Shown here: in pieces, positions 52,793-62,225 of the stretch
Numbering within the stretch: the first letter of the stretch is position 1
How the letters are laid out: each line of letters opens with the position of its first letter
NCBI RefSeq assembly: GCF_030767025.1
Contig: NZ_JASITE010000014.1
Location: forward strand, 124,001 to 188,000
Length of the DNA: 64,000 nucleotides
Direction of reading: 5' to 3'
DNA from: Nocardia sp. CC227C
GTDB taxonomy: Bacteria; Actinomycetota; Actinomycetes; Mycobacteriales; Mycobacteriaceae
Position numbers and translations under genes: made by a program
Notes under the pieces: generated by a model
Seen by the model: the letters and a program-made list of their open reading frames with translations, nothing else
The model's database searches: none
Told to the model about the DNA's origin: nothing

Positions 52793-52836
52793 CGGGGCTG
52801 CACGACATAGACGGAACGGATGTGCGTGCAGCCCCG
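52793..52836. terminator. bidirectional terminator, arsO / arsR2
   Basis: Perfect 12-bp arms CGGGGCTGCACG / CGTGCAGCCCCG (52793-52804, 52825-52836) with a 20-nt loop lie between the convergent genes ending at 52776 and 52837. Confidence 0.75.
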
Positions 52837-53205
52837 TCAGCAGGCACGATGCCGGGCGGGATGGCTGCGCAGCGGTCCGCCCGGTCGAAGGATGGCCTCC
52901 ATGTCGTCGAGGGCATCGTGGTCGACGCGGTACCAGCTCCAGGTGCCGCGGCGTTCACGGGTGAGGATCCCGGCCGCGACGAGGATCTTCAGGTGGTGGC
53001 TGAGGCTGGACTGGGGCATGTCGAATTCCTCGGCCAGGTCGCAGAAGCAGCGCTCACCCGCGTGAGCGCCGTGGATCAGGGTCAGCAGCTTCACCCGGAT
53101 GGGGTCGCCCAGCGCTTTGAACAGCTTCGCGACCGCGGTGTGGCCACCGGTGTCGAGCAGTGCCGTGGCCGCGGTGGAGGTGGTTGACGATGCCATGGTG
53201 GACAT
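52837..53205 (-). CDS. arsR: ArsR-family repressor, last gene of the ars-pst island
   Basis: A 122-aa ArsR protein: LFKALGDPIRVKLLTLI, metal-binding Cys53 and Cys55 in GERCFCDLAEEF, and recognition helix MPQSSLSHHLKILVAAG. Cys-x-Cys in this helix is the classic As(III)/Sb(III) site. ATG 53205 lies 5 nt after the response-regulator stop without a clear ribosome site; GTTCA direct repeats spaced 11 nt precede it. It is a second arsenic sensor in the cluster, after the arsR at 61679. Confidence 0.92.
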   Translation of the reverse strand: MSTMASSTTSTAATALLDTGGHTAVAKLFKALGDPIRVKLLTLIHGAHAGERCFCDLAEEFDMPQSSLSHHLKILVAAGILTRERRGTWSWYRVDHDALDDMEAILRPGGPLRSHPARHRAC

Positions 53206-53210
53206 CGTTG

Positions 53211-54011
53211 TCAATCGGTGTGAACGTCCGATGAACGGGCCGGTACGTCGAATTGATACCCGAGTCGGCGTACCGCGCGGATCCACACCGGATCGCGGTC
53301 GTCGTCGCCCAGGCGTTTCCGCAGCCGCATGATATGCACCGTGAGACTGTTGCTGGCCGCGGGCCGGTCGCCCCACAGCGTCCTGATCAGCTCCTTGCGG
53401 GTGACAACGGCTCCCGGGCGTTCGGCGAGGTAGCGCAGCAGCGTGAACTCCATGGGCGGCAGCTGGATCTCATTGCCGTCGACCCACATGCGCGGCACGA
53501 TGCCGTCGATGCGCAGCCTGCCGAGATCGACCGGAACGGGTCGGATCTCGAGCGGGTCCGGCCGCCGGGCCAGTGACCCGAGGATCGTCAGCAGCTCTCG
53601 GACCTGGTAGGGCCTGCGGACCACCGCCGTCGCGCCCGCGTCGGTGGCGAGCGCGGCGAAATCCGCCGATCCGCGCTCCACCCCGACCACGATCGGGAGG
53701 TCGGGTTCGTCGCGGCGGACGATGCCCAGGAAGTCGAGCGGGCCGAGCAGCCCCCGAACCGGGCCGAGGACCACCGCGTCGGGGCACATGCGGCCCACCG
53801 CCAGCAAGGCCACGGCGGGATCCGTGCACACCCGCAGCTCGACCTCTTGCCCGGCTACCGCCACCGCGAGTGCCGCGGCGGTGGCGGCGTCGTCGATCAC
53901 CAGCGCCGCGAGCCGGTCCCGTCGTCGTACCGCCTCGGTAACGCAGATCCGGCGGCGCGTGCGGAACTGGGCGTCCCCGCCCTCCCACGCCGCGACCAGC
54001 GCATCGTCCAT
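53211..54011 (-). CDS. orphan OmpR-type response regulator with a degenerate receiver
   Basis: A 266-aa protein. The receiver-like domain (residues about 33-145) keeps the acidic pair Asp40-Asp41, but the phospho-acceptor position in PDAVVLGPVRG is Gly83 and the usual Lys in the KP motif is Arg (VVRRPYQVREL). The C-terminal winged helix (residues about 165-260) is intact: EFTLLRYLAERPGAVVTRKELIRTLWG and HIMRLRKRLGDD, as in PhoP/RegX3. No histidine kinase is nearby. It follows pstB by 1 nt, so phosphate- or arsenic-responsive control of the island is likely, without phosphorylation. Confidence 0.88.
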   Translation of the reverse strand: MDDALVAAWEGGDAQFRTRRRICVTEAVRRRDRLAALVIDDAATAAALAVAVAGQEVELRVCTDPAVALLAVGRMCPDAVVLGPVRGLLGPLDFLGIVRRDEPDLPIVVGVERGSADFAALATDAGATAVVRRPYQVRELLTILGSLARRPDPLEIRPVPVDLGRLRIDGIVPRMWVDGNEIQLPPMEFTLLRYLAERPGAVVTRKELIRTLWGDRPAASNSLTVHIMRLRKRLGDDDRDPVWIRAVRRLGYQFDVPARSSDVHTD

Positions 54012-54012
54012 G

Positions 54013-54885
<873 letters not shown>

Positions 54886-54904
54886 GGTTGTCTCCTTCAC
54901 GGGT

Positions 54905-55804
54905 TCACCACCGGCGCTGGTAGCGATTGCGCAGCCAGATCGCGAGGGCGTTCATGGCCAGCAGCACGATGATCAGCAGCAGGATCGCCGCATACGCCAG
55001 ATCGCGGAATGCTTGGCGGTCTTGGGGCACGAGGTTGTAGATCTGCACCGGCAGTGTGGTGTAGCGCGAGAAGATGCCGTCGGGATTGAACGTCACGAAG
55101 GTGGTGGCGCCCACCAGGATCAGCGGTGCGGCCTCGCCGATGGCCCGGGACAGCGCCAGGATCGAGCCGGTGGTGATGCCCGGGATCGCGGACGGGAGCG
55201 TCTGCCGCCAGGTGGTCTGCCACAGGGTCGCGCCCAAGGCCAGTGAGCCGTCCCGGATCTCGCGCGGGACGGCACGCAGCGCCTCCCGGGTGGTGATGAT
55301 GATGACCGGCAGGATGAGCAGCGCGAGGGCTATCGCACCGGCCAGCACCACACCGCCTACCGAGATGGGTCCGCGGACCACGAACGCCAGCGCGAGGATG
55401 CCGTAGATGACGGCGGGAACGGCCGCGAGGTTCTGAATGTTCAACTCGATCAGGCGGTTCCACCATTTCGTCTGATCGGCGTACTCCTCCATGTACACCG
55501 CCGCCGCGATACCGAGGGGGAGGGCGATGAGCGCGGTGAGCGCGCACACCCAGATCGTGCCCCACAGTGCCGAGGCCACGCCCGCGGTCTCCGGCCTGAT
55601 CTTGGACGGCTGTTCCGTCACCAGGGTGGAGTCGAAGCGAGCCAGGCCCTTCTGCACGATCACCGCGAGAATGAAGAACAGGAATACGCACACGATGGCC
55701 AGGCACGCCCAGAGGACGAGTGCGAAGGCGGCCGAGGCGATATCGCGGCGGCGACCCCCTTGGAGATCCCTGACCAGGTTGGCGGTGGGCGTATTGAGCT
55801 GCAT
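54905..55804 (-). CDS. pstA: phosphate ABC transporter permease PstA
   Basis: A 299-aa permease with six hydrophobic helices. Typical PstA motifs are ALPLGIAAAVYMEEYA, NIQNLAAVPAVIYGILAL and the ATPase loop DGSLALGATLWQTTWRQTLPSA. Its start codon shares one base with the pstC stop (TGATG). Confidence 0.95.
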   Translation of the reverse strand: MQLNTPTANLVRDLQGGRRRDIASAAFALVLWACLAIVCVFLFFILAVIVQKGLARFDSTLVTEQPSKIRPETAGVASALWGTIWVCALTALIALPLGIAAAVYMEEYADQTKWWNRLIELNIQNLAAVPAVIYGILALAFVVRGPISVGGVVLAGAIALALLILPVIIITTREALRAVPREIRDGSLALGATLWQTTWRQTLPSAIPGITTGSILALSRAIGEAAPLILVGATTFVTFNPDGIFSRYTTLPVQIYNLVPQDRQAFRDLAYAAILLLIIVLLAMNALAIWLRNRYQRRW

Positions 55805-56787
55805 CAGTACACCTGCCTGTATTTGCGGACCATCTGAATGCTGATCATGTTGATGATCAAAGTGATCACGAATAGCAGCGCGCCGACCGCGAACAGCGAG
55901 TAGTACACCGGACTGCCCTGCGGCGCGTCACCGCTGGCGATCTGGGCGATGAATCCGGTCATGGTCTGCGCGCCCTCACGTGGATCGAAGGACAGATGCG
56001 CACGGCTGCCCGCCGCGATCGTCACGATCATGGTCTCGCCGACCGCGCGGGAAATGCCAAGCACGATGGCGGCCACGATTCCGGACAGCGCGGCCGGAAA
56101 AACCACGAACAGCGTCGTTTTCATGCGATTCGCGCCCAGTGCGTACGAGCCCTGCCGCAGCGCCAGCGGTACGGCGGACATGGCGTCCTCGCTGAGCGAG
56201 GCAACCGTCGGCACGATCATGAAGCCCATGACGATGCCCGGCGCGAGGTTGGTGTAGATGCCGTCGAAGCTGACGAACCGCGCCAAGATCGGCGTGATCA
56301 CCGTCAGTGCCAGGAAGCCGTACACCACGGTGGGAATGCCCGCGAGAATCTCGAGCAGCGGCTTGAGAATGCGCCGAGCCCGCTCCGGTGCGTACTCGCT
56401 GAGGTACACCGCCGCACCCAGTCCGAGGGGCACCGCGACCACCAGCGAGATCGCGGTGATCATCAGGGTGGACACCACCAGCGGCAGCACACCCCAGGAC
56501 TTGTCGTCCCAGTCGAACTTGTCGCCGAACGCCGCGGTCCACTCGGTGCCGAAGAGGAACTCGGTGATCCCGACGTGCCGGAAGAATTCGCCCAGCGGTA
56601 GGAACAGCGACGCCACGATGCCGGCGGTGACGACGACCGACAGCAGCGCCGAACCCAGCAGCGCCAGCCGGATGACCTTCTCGCCGATCCGGGAACTCTG
56701 CGGTGACAGGTCGATCGGCGGACCCTGCCAGCCCGAAGGGCCGCCCGGTTCCGGACGGCCTTCGGAGTTCGTGGTGCGGACGGTCAC
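55804..56787 (-). CDS. pstC: phosphate ABC transporter permease PstC
   Basis: A 327-aa permease with a proline-rich N-terminal tail, then six helices. VPLGLGAAVYLSEYAPE, LEILAGIPTVVYGFLAL and QGSYALGANRMKTTLFVVFPA are diagnostic. The GTG start overlaps the pstS stop by 4 nt. Confidence 0.95.
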   Translation of the reverse strand: MTVRTTNSEGRPEPGGPSGWQGPPIDLSPQSSRIGEKVIRLALLGSALLSVVVTAGIVASLFLPLGEFFRHVGITEFLFGTEWTAAFGDKFDWDDKSWGVLPLVVSTLMITAISLVVAVPLGLGAAVYLSEYAPERARRILKPLLEILAGIPTVVYGFLALTVITPILARFVSFDGIYTNLAPGIVMGFMIVPTVASLSEDAMSAVPLALRQGSYALGANRMKTTLFVVFPAALSGIVAAIVLGISRAVGETMIVTIAAGSRAHLSFDPREGAQTMTGFIAQIASGDAPQGSPVYYSLFAVGALLFVITLIINMISIQMVRKYRQVY

Positions 56788-57743
56788 TGTCCAGCCTTGG
56801 CCTGGAGGTCAGCCAGATCCTGGCGCGCCTTGTCCTTCTGGGCGGCGGTCATGGGCACGAACAGCGCCGCCGTCACGATCTCGTCGTTGTTGTCGATGTA
56901 GTACTTCGCGAACTCGGCCACCTGCGGCTTGGCCAGGCCGTCGTCGGAGACGTAGATGAACAGGGGACGGCCCAGCGGCGCGTAGGAGCCGTCCTGCGTG
57001 GCCTCGACGGAGGGCGCCACACAGCCGTCACCGCCGTCGATCTCGACCGCGCGCAGCCGATCCGCGTTCTCCTCGAAGTACGAGAAGCCGAAGTAGCCCA
57101 TCCCGCCCTTCGCCCCGGCGACGCCTTGAACGGTGATGTTGTCGTCCTCGCTGGGGTTGTAGTCGGTTCGGCTGGCGCCCTCCTCGCCGTTGATCGCGTC
57201 GGTGAAGTAGTCGAAGGTGCCCGAATCCGCACCCGCGCCGTACAGGCCCAGCGGCTCGTCCGGGAAGGACGGATCGACCTGGTTCCAGTTGTTCACCGTC
57301 GAGCCGGGCTCCCAGATCGTCCTCAACTGGTCGACCGTCAGGCAGGTGGCCCAGGTGTTCTCCTTGTTGACCACCACGGTGAGGGCGTCATTCGCCACCT
57401 GCAGCGGGCTGAACTGCACACCGTTGTCGGCGCACAGTTGCGCCTCCGAATCCTTGATCGGGCGTGAGGCATCCGAGATGTCGGTCTCGGCGACGCAGAA
57501 CTTCTTGAAACCGCCACCGGTGCCGGAGGTGCCGACCGTGACCTGCACGCCGGGGTTCTCGCCCATGAACAGTTCGGCCGCGGCGGAGGACAGCGGCTCC
57601 ACGGTGGAGGAGCCGTCGATCACGACCGGTCCCGATAGTTCCTCGCCGTTGCCGGAATCGCCTCCGCCGCAAGCGGTCAGGGTCATCGCGGTGACGGCGC
57701 CGAGTACCAGCACGGGTGCACGCTTGAACTGGCGCATCGTCAT
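56784..57743 (-). CDS. pstS: phosphate-binding lipoprotein PstS
   Basis: A 319-aa lipoprotein: signal MTMRQFKRAPVLVLGAVTAM, lipobox LTAC, then the phosphate-binding fold. Phosphate-contact loops are IDGSSTVEPLS, TSGTGGGFKKF, DISDASRPI and YGAGADSGTFDYF. In this family these loops discriminate phosphate from arsenate; the sequence alone does not tell how strongly. AGGAAGG lies upstream of ATG 57743. First gene of the pst half of the island, 155 nt after arsA. Confidence 0.95.
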   Translation of the reverse strand: MTMRQFKRAPVLVLGAVTAMTLTACGGGDSGNGEELSGPVVIDGSSTVEPLSSAAAELFMGENPGVQVTVGTSGTGGGFKKFCVAETDISDASRPIKDSEAQLCADNGVQFSPLQVANDALTVVVNKENTWATCLTVDQLRTIWEPGSTVNNWNQVDPSFPDEPLGLYGAGADSGTFDYFTDAINGEEGASRTDYNPSEDDNITVQGVAGAKGGMGYFGFSYFEENADRLRAVEIDGGDGCVAPSVEATQDGSYAPLGRPLFIYVSDDGLAKPQVAEFAKYYIDNNDEIVTAALFVPMTAAQKDKARQDLADLQAKAGQ

Positions 57744-57813
57744 GGTGGATTGCCTTCCTGTTCGAATCCCGTGCCCTGCCACCGCGGCTGGACTCCTCAT
57801 CGCGGGATTCTTG

Positions 57814-57847
57814 TATCGAAAGATTTGGATCTAAACGAGGGGTGAAC
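57814..57847 (-). promoter_or_regulatory. composite PHO-like / ArsR-like element before pstS
   Basis: Read on the minus strand: GTTCACC (57847-57841), TCGTTT (57838-57833) and TTCGATA (57820-57814). The same three blocks, with the first two at identical spacing and the third 1 nt further, precede arsR at 62108-62074. GTTCACC is the half-site of actinobacterial PHO boxes. A loose TTTAGA-N17-AAGAAT promoter overlaps it. Confidence 0.6.
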
Positions 57848-57898
57848 AGGAGGCGGACTTCGCACCTAATGAACGATAAATTTCGATTCAGTCGGCGG

Positions 57899-59680
57899 TC
57901 AGCGCGCACCGAGTCGCGCGTTGTCGCACGGCGTTCCGGCGAGTGCTGCCAGCGCGGCGACGCCGGTGGGGTCGGTGACCTGTGTCGGCACGACGGCCAG
58001 GCGGGCAGGGGGTCCGGCGGTTACCCGACTGATCTCGTCCACCTCACGGATGGCTCGACGGCGCAGCAGCGGTGCGGTGGGGCCGGCTGCGGCCAGCGAG
58101 TTGTTGATCACCCAGGCCCACGGCCGGATTCCCGCGCGTTCGAGATCGGCGGCCAGCTCGGTGGCCTCGAGGACGGGTGTTCGTTCGGGGAGCGTGACGA
58201 CGACGACCTTGGTGTGCGCGGGGTCCCGCAAGCGCATGAGCGGTGTGGTGTACGCCCGCGAATCGCCCAGCTGCCGGGCGATTTCGCGATGGTAGGAGCC
58301 CGTCGCGTCCAGCAGCAGCAACGTATGTCCGGTCGGTGCGGTGTCGACGATGACGAATCGCCGCCGGGCCTCGTGCACGACGCGTGAGAATGCCTGGAAC
58401 ACCGCGACTTCCTCGATACAGGGCGAGCGCAGGTCCTCGGCGAGCGCCGCCCGGCCCGCGGCGTCGAGGGCCGCACCCTTCGTGGTCAGGACTCGTTCGC
58501 GGTAGGCCGCGGTGGCCTCGGCCGGATCTATGCGTGAGACTTCGAGATTCGCGATGCCGTCGTCGAGTGTGGTGTGCACATGTGCGGCGGGATCGGTGGT
58601 GGTGAGATGCACATCGTGGCCGCGGGCAGCGAGTGCCACGGCGAGCGCGGCGGCGGTGGTGGTCTTACCCACCCCGCCCTTGCCCACGCAGAGGACGAGT
58701 CCGCACCCGCCCTCGGCCAGCTCGTCGACGAGAGCCGCCAGCGGAGCTTCCGGGGCCGCGATCGGTTGGTGTGGCGGTCCGGCAGCGTTCTCCCGCCGGT
58801 CGAAGAACGTGGTGAGTGCGTCGACCCCGATGATGTCGGTGGCGGCCAGCTCGATCTGGTCGCGCGGAAGCGACGCCAGCGTCCGAGGCATGCGCGCGAG
58901 TGCCGACTGTTCGCGGCGGCGGAGGGCGTCGGCCAGTGGATCGTCATCGTCGGCCGCGGGCAGCAGGGCATTGAGGACCAGGTGGGCACCGTCGATGCCG
59001 GTGTCGGCGAGTTCGGTTCGGGTGCGGGCGATCTCGGCCAAGGCGGCGGTATGCGCACGGGCGACCAGAACCAGGCGGCTGCGCGATGGATCCCGCAGCG
59101 CGGCGACGGCGGCGGCGTAATCGGCGCGCTGCTTGTCCAGCCCCGTCAGCGGACCCAGGCACGACGCGTCACCGGTGCCGCGGTCGAGGAACTCCGTCCA
59201 GGCGCCAGGCAATTGCAGCAGCCGAATGGTGTGTCCGGTGGGCGCGGTGTCGAAGACGATGTGGTCGAACTCGTCTCCCACATTGTCGGCCAGCAACGCG
59301 GTGAACTCGTTGAACGAGGCGATCTCGGTGGTGCACGATCCCGACAGCTGTTCGGTGATCGTCTCGATCTCCTTGGCGGGCAGCAAGTTCCGTACCGGAC
59401 CGATGATTCGCTCCCGATACGCGGCCGCGGTTTCCTGCGGATCGATCTCCAGCAGCGACAGGCCCGGCAGTGACGGCACAACGGTGCGCGTGGCGCCCAC
59501 CCGCAGCCCGAATACGTGCCCGAGGTTGGAGGCCGGGTCCGTGCTCACCAGCAGCACCCGACGGCCTCGCCGCGCCAGCGCGACCGCGCCGGCACAGGCG
59601 ACCGAGGTCTTGCCCACCCCGCCCTTGCCGGTGAACAGCAGGAATCGGGGCGCGTCGGTCAGGAATCGCATGTCCGCCAT
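57899..59680 (-). CDS. arsA: ArsA arsenite-translocating ATPase
   Basis: A 593-aa two-domain ATPase with P-loops GKGGVGKTS (residues 18-26) and GKGGVGKTT (near 340), and a DTAPTGHT signal in each half. All three As(III) ligands are present: Cys116 (SGSCTTE), Cys174 (DASCLGP) and the Cys in SPCIEEVAVF near 435. It takes arsenite from ArsD and energises the efflux permease, here Acr3. ATG 59680 lies 5 nt after the arsD stop; an ATG at 59671 is possible. Confidence 0.96.
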   Translation of the reverse strand: MADMRFLTDAPRFLLFTGKGGVGKTSVACAGAVALARRGRRVLLVSTDPASNLGHVFGLRVGATRTVVPSLPGLSLLEIDPQETAAAYRERIIGPVRNLLPAKEIETITEQLSGSCTTEIASFNEFTALLADNVGDEFDHIVFDTAPTGHTIRLLQLPGAWTEFLDRGTGDASCLGPLTGLDKQRADYAAAVAALRDPSRSRLVLVARAHTAALAEIARTRTELADTGIDGAHLVLNALLPAADDDDPLADALRRREQSALARMPRTLASLPRDQIELAATDIIGVDALTTFFDRRENAAGPPHQPIAAPEAPLAALVDELAEGGCGLVLCVGKGGVGKTTTAAALAVALAARGHDVHLTTTDPAAHVHTTLDDGIANLEVSRIDPAEATAAYRERVLTTKGAALDAAGRAALAEDLRSPCIEEVAVFQAFSRVVHEARRRFVIVDTAPTGHTLLLLDATGSYHREIARQLGDSRAYTTPLMRLRDPAHTKVVVVTLPERTPVLEATELAADLERAGIRPWAWVINNSLAAAGPTAPLLRRRAIREVDEISRVTAGPPARLAVVPTQVTDPTGVAALAALAGTPCDNARLGAR

Positions 59681-59685
59681 GGGTG

Positions 59686-60081
59686 TCAGCAACGTCCGTC
59701 CGGGCCGCAGCAATCCTCCGAGGACACTTCCAGCAGCTGCCCGCCCGCCGGCGGCGTGACAACCGATTGGGTGGTGTCGGGCAGTCCGGCCCAGCGGGCG
59801 AGTTCGCGGCGAGTCGGGTAGCGGCCGGTCAGCACCGTGACACCGTCGACGAGTACGAGCGGCAGACCTTCGGACCCGGTCAGCTCCAGGAATCGTCGAG
59901 CCGTGTCGTCGGCGGCGAAGGCCATCGGATCACCGGCCAGATTGTGCCGGGTGACCGTCCCGCCCTGTCTGGTCACCCAGTCCAGGTCGGCGGAGATCTC
60001 GACCAGGGACTGGTCCACCTCGGGGCCGCAGATTCCGGTGTTGCAGCACAGCGCGGGCTCGAAGATCTCGATGGTGCTCAT
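59686..60081 (-). CDS. arsD: ArsD arsenic metallochaperone
   Basis: A 131-aa ArsD with the As(III)-binding Cys12, Cys13 and Cys18 in LCCNTGICGP, and a C-terminal Cys cluster (Cys124, Cys125, Cys131 in DCCGPDGRC). It passes arsenite to ArsA. The ATG overlaps the arsC stop by 4 nt. Confidence 0.96.
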   Translation of the reverse strand: MSTIEIFEPALCCNTGICGPEVDQSLVEISADLDWVTRQGGTVTRHNLAGDPMAFAADDTARRFLELTGSEGLPLVLVDGVTVLTGRYPTRRELARWAGLPDTTQSVVTPPAGGQLLEVSSEDCCGPDGRC

Positions 60082-60500
60082 TTGGAGGGCTCGTCGGCGC
60101 CCGGCAGGATCTCGGAGATCAGTTCCTCGACGCGCTTGCGGATTTCGTCGCGGATCGGCCGGACCGCTTCGACCCCCTTGCCCGCGGGATCTTCGAGTGC
60201 CCAGTCGCGGTAGTCCACGCCGGGGAAGTACGGGCAGGCGTCACCGCAGCCCATCGTGATCACGACCGTGGAGGCTTCGACGGCATCCGGGGTGAGGATC
60301 TTCGGAGACTGATCGGTTATATCGATGCCCACTTCCGCCATGGCCTCCACCGCGGCCGGGTTCAGCGAGTCGCCCGGCGCGCTGCCGGCGGAGCGGACCT
60401 CGATGTCATCGCCCGCGAGGTGCGACAGAAACCCCTGGGCCATCTGGGAACGACCGGCATTGTGTACGCAAACGAACAGGACACTGGGCTTTTCTGTCAT
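60078..60500 (-). CDS. arsC: arsenate reductase, low-molecular-weight phosphatase fold
   Basis: A 140-aa ArsC with the active-site loop C11-V-H-N-A-G-R17-S, then ITMGCGDACPYFPGVDYRDWALEDPAG, the arrangement of actinobacterial ArsC that uses mycothiol/mycoredoxin or thioredoxin. It reduces arsenate to arsenite for Acr3. ATG 60500 lies downstream of a GAAAGG site; the gap of 78 nt after acr3 holds nothing else. Confidence 0.95.
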   Translation of the reverse strand: MTEKPSVLFVCVHNAGRSQMAQGFLSHLAGDDIEVRSAGSAPGDSLNPAAVEAMAEVGIDITDQSPKILTPDAVEASTVVITMGCGDACPYFPGVDYRDWALEDPAGKGVEAVRPIRDEIRKRVEELISEILPGADEPSK

Positions 60501-60578
60501 GAGACAAGACCTTTCGGTGAGTGCGAGTGGATCGGCTGCAGGGGCGACGGCCATAGCGGTCCAGAGCGAGTTCGCCGG

Positions 60579-61682
60579 TCATGATGGAGTGCCGGTGCTG
60601 GTAGCCACGGTGGTCCGCACGGGGGGGAAGCGATTCCGCAGTGCCAGCGACACATACACGAGCGCGACCAGGACGGGCACCTCGATCAGCGGACCGACCA
60701 CACCGGCCAGCGCCTGCCCCGAGGTCGCACCATAGGTGGCGATGGCGACCGCGATGGCCAATTCGAAGTTGTTGCCCGCCGCGGTGAACGCGAGCGTGGT
60801 GGTGCGCTCGTAACCCAGGCCCAGCACCGCACCCAGTGCGTAACCGCCACCCCACATGAGCGCGAAGTACACCAGCAGCGGCAGCGCGATCCGCGCGACA
60901 TCCCAGGGCCGACTGGTGATCTGATCACCCTGCAGCGCGAACAGCAGCACGATCGTGAACAACAACCCGTACAAAGCCCAGGGGCCGACCTTCGGCAGGA
61001 ACTTCTGCTCGTACCACTCCCGCCCGCGCGTGCGCTCGCCGAGGCGACGCGACAGGTAGCCGGCCAGCAACGGCACACCGAGGAAGATGATCACCGATTT
61101 GGCGATCTGCCACGGCGAGGCATCGATGGTGGTCTGTTCCAGGCCGAGCCAGCCCGGCAACACCGACAGATAGAACCAGCCCAGTACCGCGAACATTACG
61201 ACCTGGAACACCGAGTTCAATGCCACCAGCACGGCGGCGGCCTCGCGGTCGCCGCAGGCCAGATCATTCCAAATGATCACCATGGCGATGCAGCGCGCCA
61301 AGCCGACGATGATCAGCCCGGTCCGGTACTCCGGCAGATCCGGCAGCATCAGCCACGCCAACGCGAACATCAAGGCCGGGCCGAGCACCCAGTTCAACAG
61401 CAGCGAACTCGCCAGCAACTTGCGATCACCGGTGACCGCATCGAGCCGGTCGTAGCGCACCTTCGCCAGCACCGGGTACATCATGATCAGCAAACCGATC
61501 GCGATCGGCAGCGAGATGCCGTCGATCTGCACCTTCTCCAGCGCGGTGTTCAGCCCCGGGATCATCCGCCCGAGCAGCAACCCCGCCACCATCGCGACGC
61601 CGATCCACACCGGCAGAAAGCGGTCCAGCGTCGACAGCTTGCCGACCACACCGCGCTCGGCGGTCATCGTCTCCGCGCTCAC
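60579..61682 (-). CDS. acr3: Acr3 arsenite efflux permease
   Basis: A 367-aa, ten-helix Acr3 permease. The conserved Cys is in GLARCIAMVIIWNDLACGD, and TAAGNNFELAIAVAIA is the second signature. It extrudes arsenite, probably assisted by ArsA here. GTG 61682 overlaps the arsR stop by 4 nt; ATG 61667 is an in-frame alternative. Confidence 0.96.
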   Translation of the reverse strand: MSAETMTAERGVVGKLSTLDRFLPVWIGVAMVAGLLLGRMIPGLNTALEKVQIDGISLPIAIGLLIMMYPVLAKVRYDRLDAVTGDRKLLASSLLLNWVLGPALMFALAWLMLPDLPEYRTGLIIVGLARCIAMVIIWNDLACGDREAAAVLVALNSVFQVVMFAVLGWFYLSVLPGWLGLEQTTIDASPWQIAKSVIIFLGVPLLAGYLSRRLGERTRGREWYEQKFLPKVGPWALYGLLFTIVLLFALQGDQITSRPWDVARIALPLLVYFALMWGGGYALGAVLGLGYERTTTLAFTAAGNNFELAIAVAIATYGATSGQALAGVVGPLIEVPVLVALVYVSLALRNRFPPVRTTVATSTGTPS

Positions 61683-62056
61683 GCGCCCACTCCCATCGCC
61701 ACACCGCTCTCGATCAACAGAAACTCCGAAAGCGTCTGCAGTGCTTCGGGAATCACCCGGTAATACACCCACGACGCACGGCGCTCACTGTCCAGCAGCC
61801 CGGCCTCGCGCAGCACCTTCAGATGATGCGAAATCGTGGGCTGTGTCAGATCGATGCCCTCCGACAGGTCGCATACGCACGCCTCCCGTCCCTCGCGGCT
61901 CGCGATCGCGCTCAGCAGCCGCAGCCGCACCGGGTCCGACAGCGCTTTGAACACACTCGCCAGCTCTGTCGCAGTGTCGCTGGTCAGCGGTTCGCGCACG
62001 ACCGGTGCGGCGGAACACGCCAGGTCAGGCGTCATCGGAAGGTTCGACTTCGACAT
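61679..62056 (-). CDS. arsR: ArsR repressor, first gene of the ars operon
   Basis: A 125-aa ArsR: VFKALSDPVRLRLLSAI, metal site Cys60 and Cys62 (EACVCDLSEG) with Cys14 as a possible third ligand, and recognition helix LTQPTISHHLKVLREAG. It represses its own operon until arsenite binds. ATG 62056 is the first conserved start, following the promoter at 62063-62091. Confidence 0.95.
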   Translation of the reverse strand: MSKSNLPMTPDLACSAAPVVREPLTSDTATELASVFKALSDPVRLRLLSAIASREGREACVCDLSEGIDLTQPTISHHLKVLREAGLLDSERRASWVYYRVIPEALQTLSEFLLIESGVAMGVGA

Positions 62057-62062
62057 ACGCCT

Positions 62063-62108
62063 ATATTGACAGCTATCGAAGTAGCATGCAAGCAAACGAT
62101 TGGTGAAC
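62063..62108 (-). promoter_or_regulatory. ars operon promoter with the shared composite element
   Basis: Minus strand: -35 TTGCAT (62091-62086), 17-nt spacer, -10 CAATAT (62068-62063). TTCGATA (62080-62074) lies inside the spacer, as expected for ArsR. GTTCACC (62108-62102) and TCGTTT (62099-62094) lie just upstream of the -35, as expected for a PhoP-type activator. Confidence 0.65.
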
Positions 62109-62206
62109 TCAGTTCAGCGGTAGGACGCGTCGGCACCGCGAAGAGTTCGCCGCTCGACGCCTCGCCCACCCGCGCGGACCGGACCGTGCGGCAGGCGGCG
62201 GATCAC

Positions 62207-62224
62207 CGCACCGCTGTCGGTGCG
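62207..62224 (-). terminator. small hairpin after the merR-type gene
   Basis: CGCACCG / CGGTGCG arms (62207-62213, 62218-62224) with a CTGT loop lie 2 nt beyond the stop of the minus-strand regulator. It is a modest terminator candidate. Confidence 0.5.
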
Positions 62225-62225
62225 T

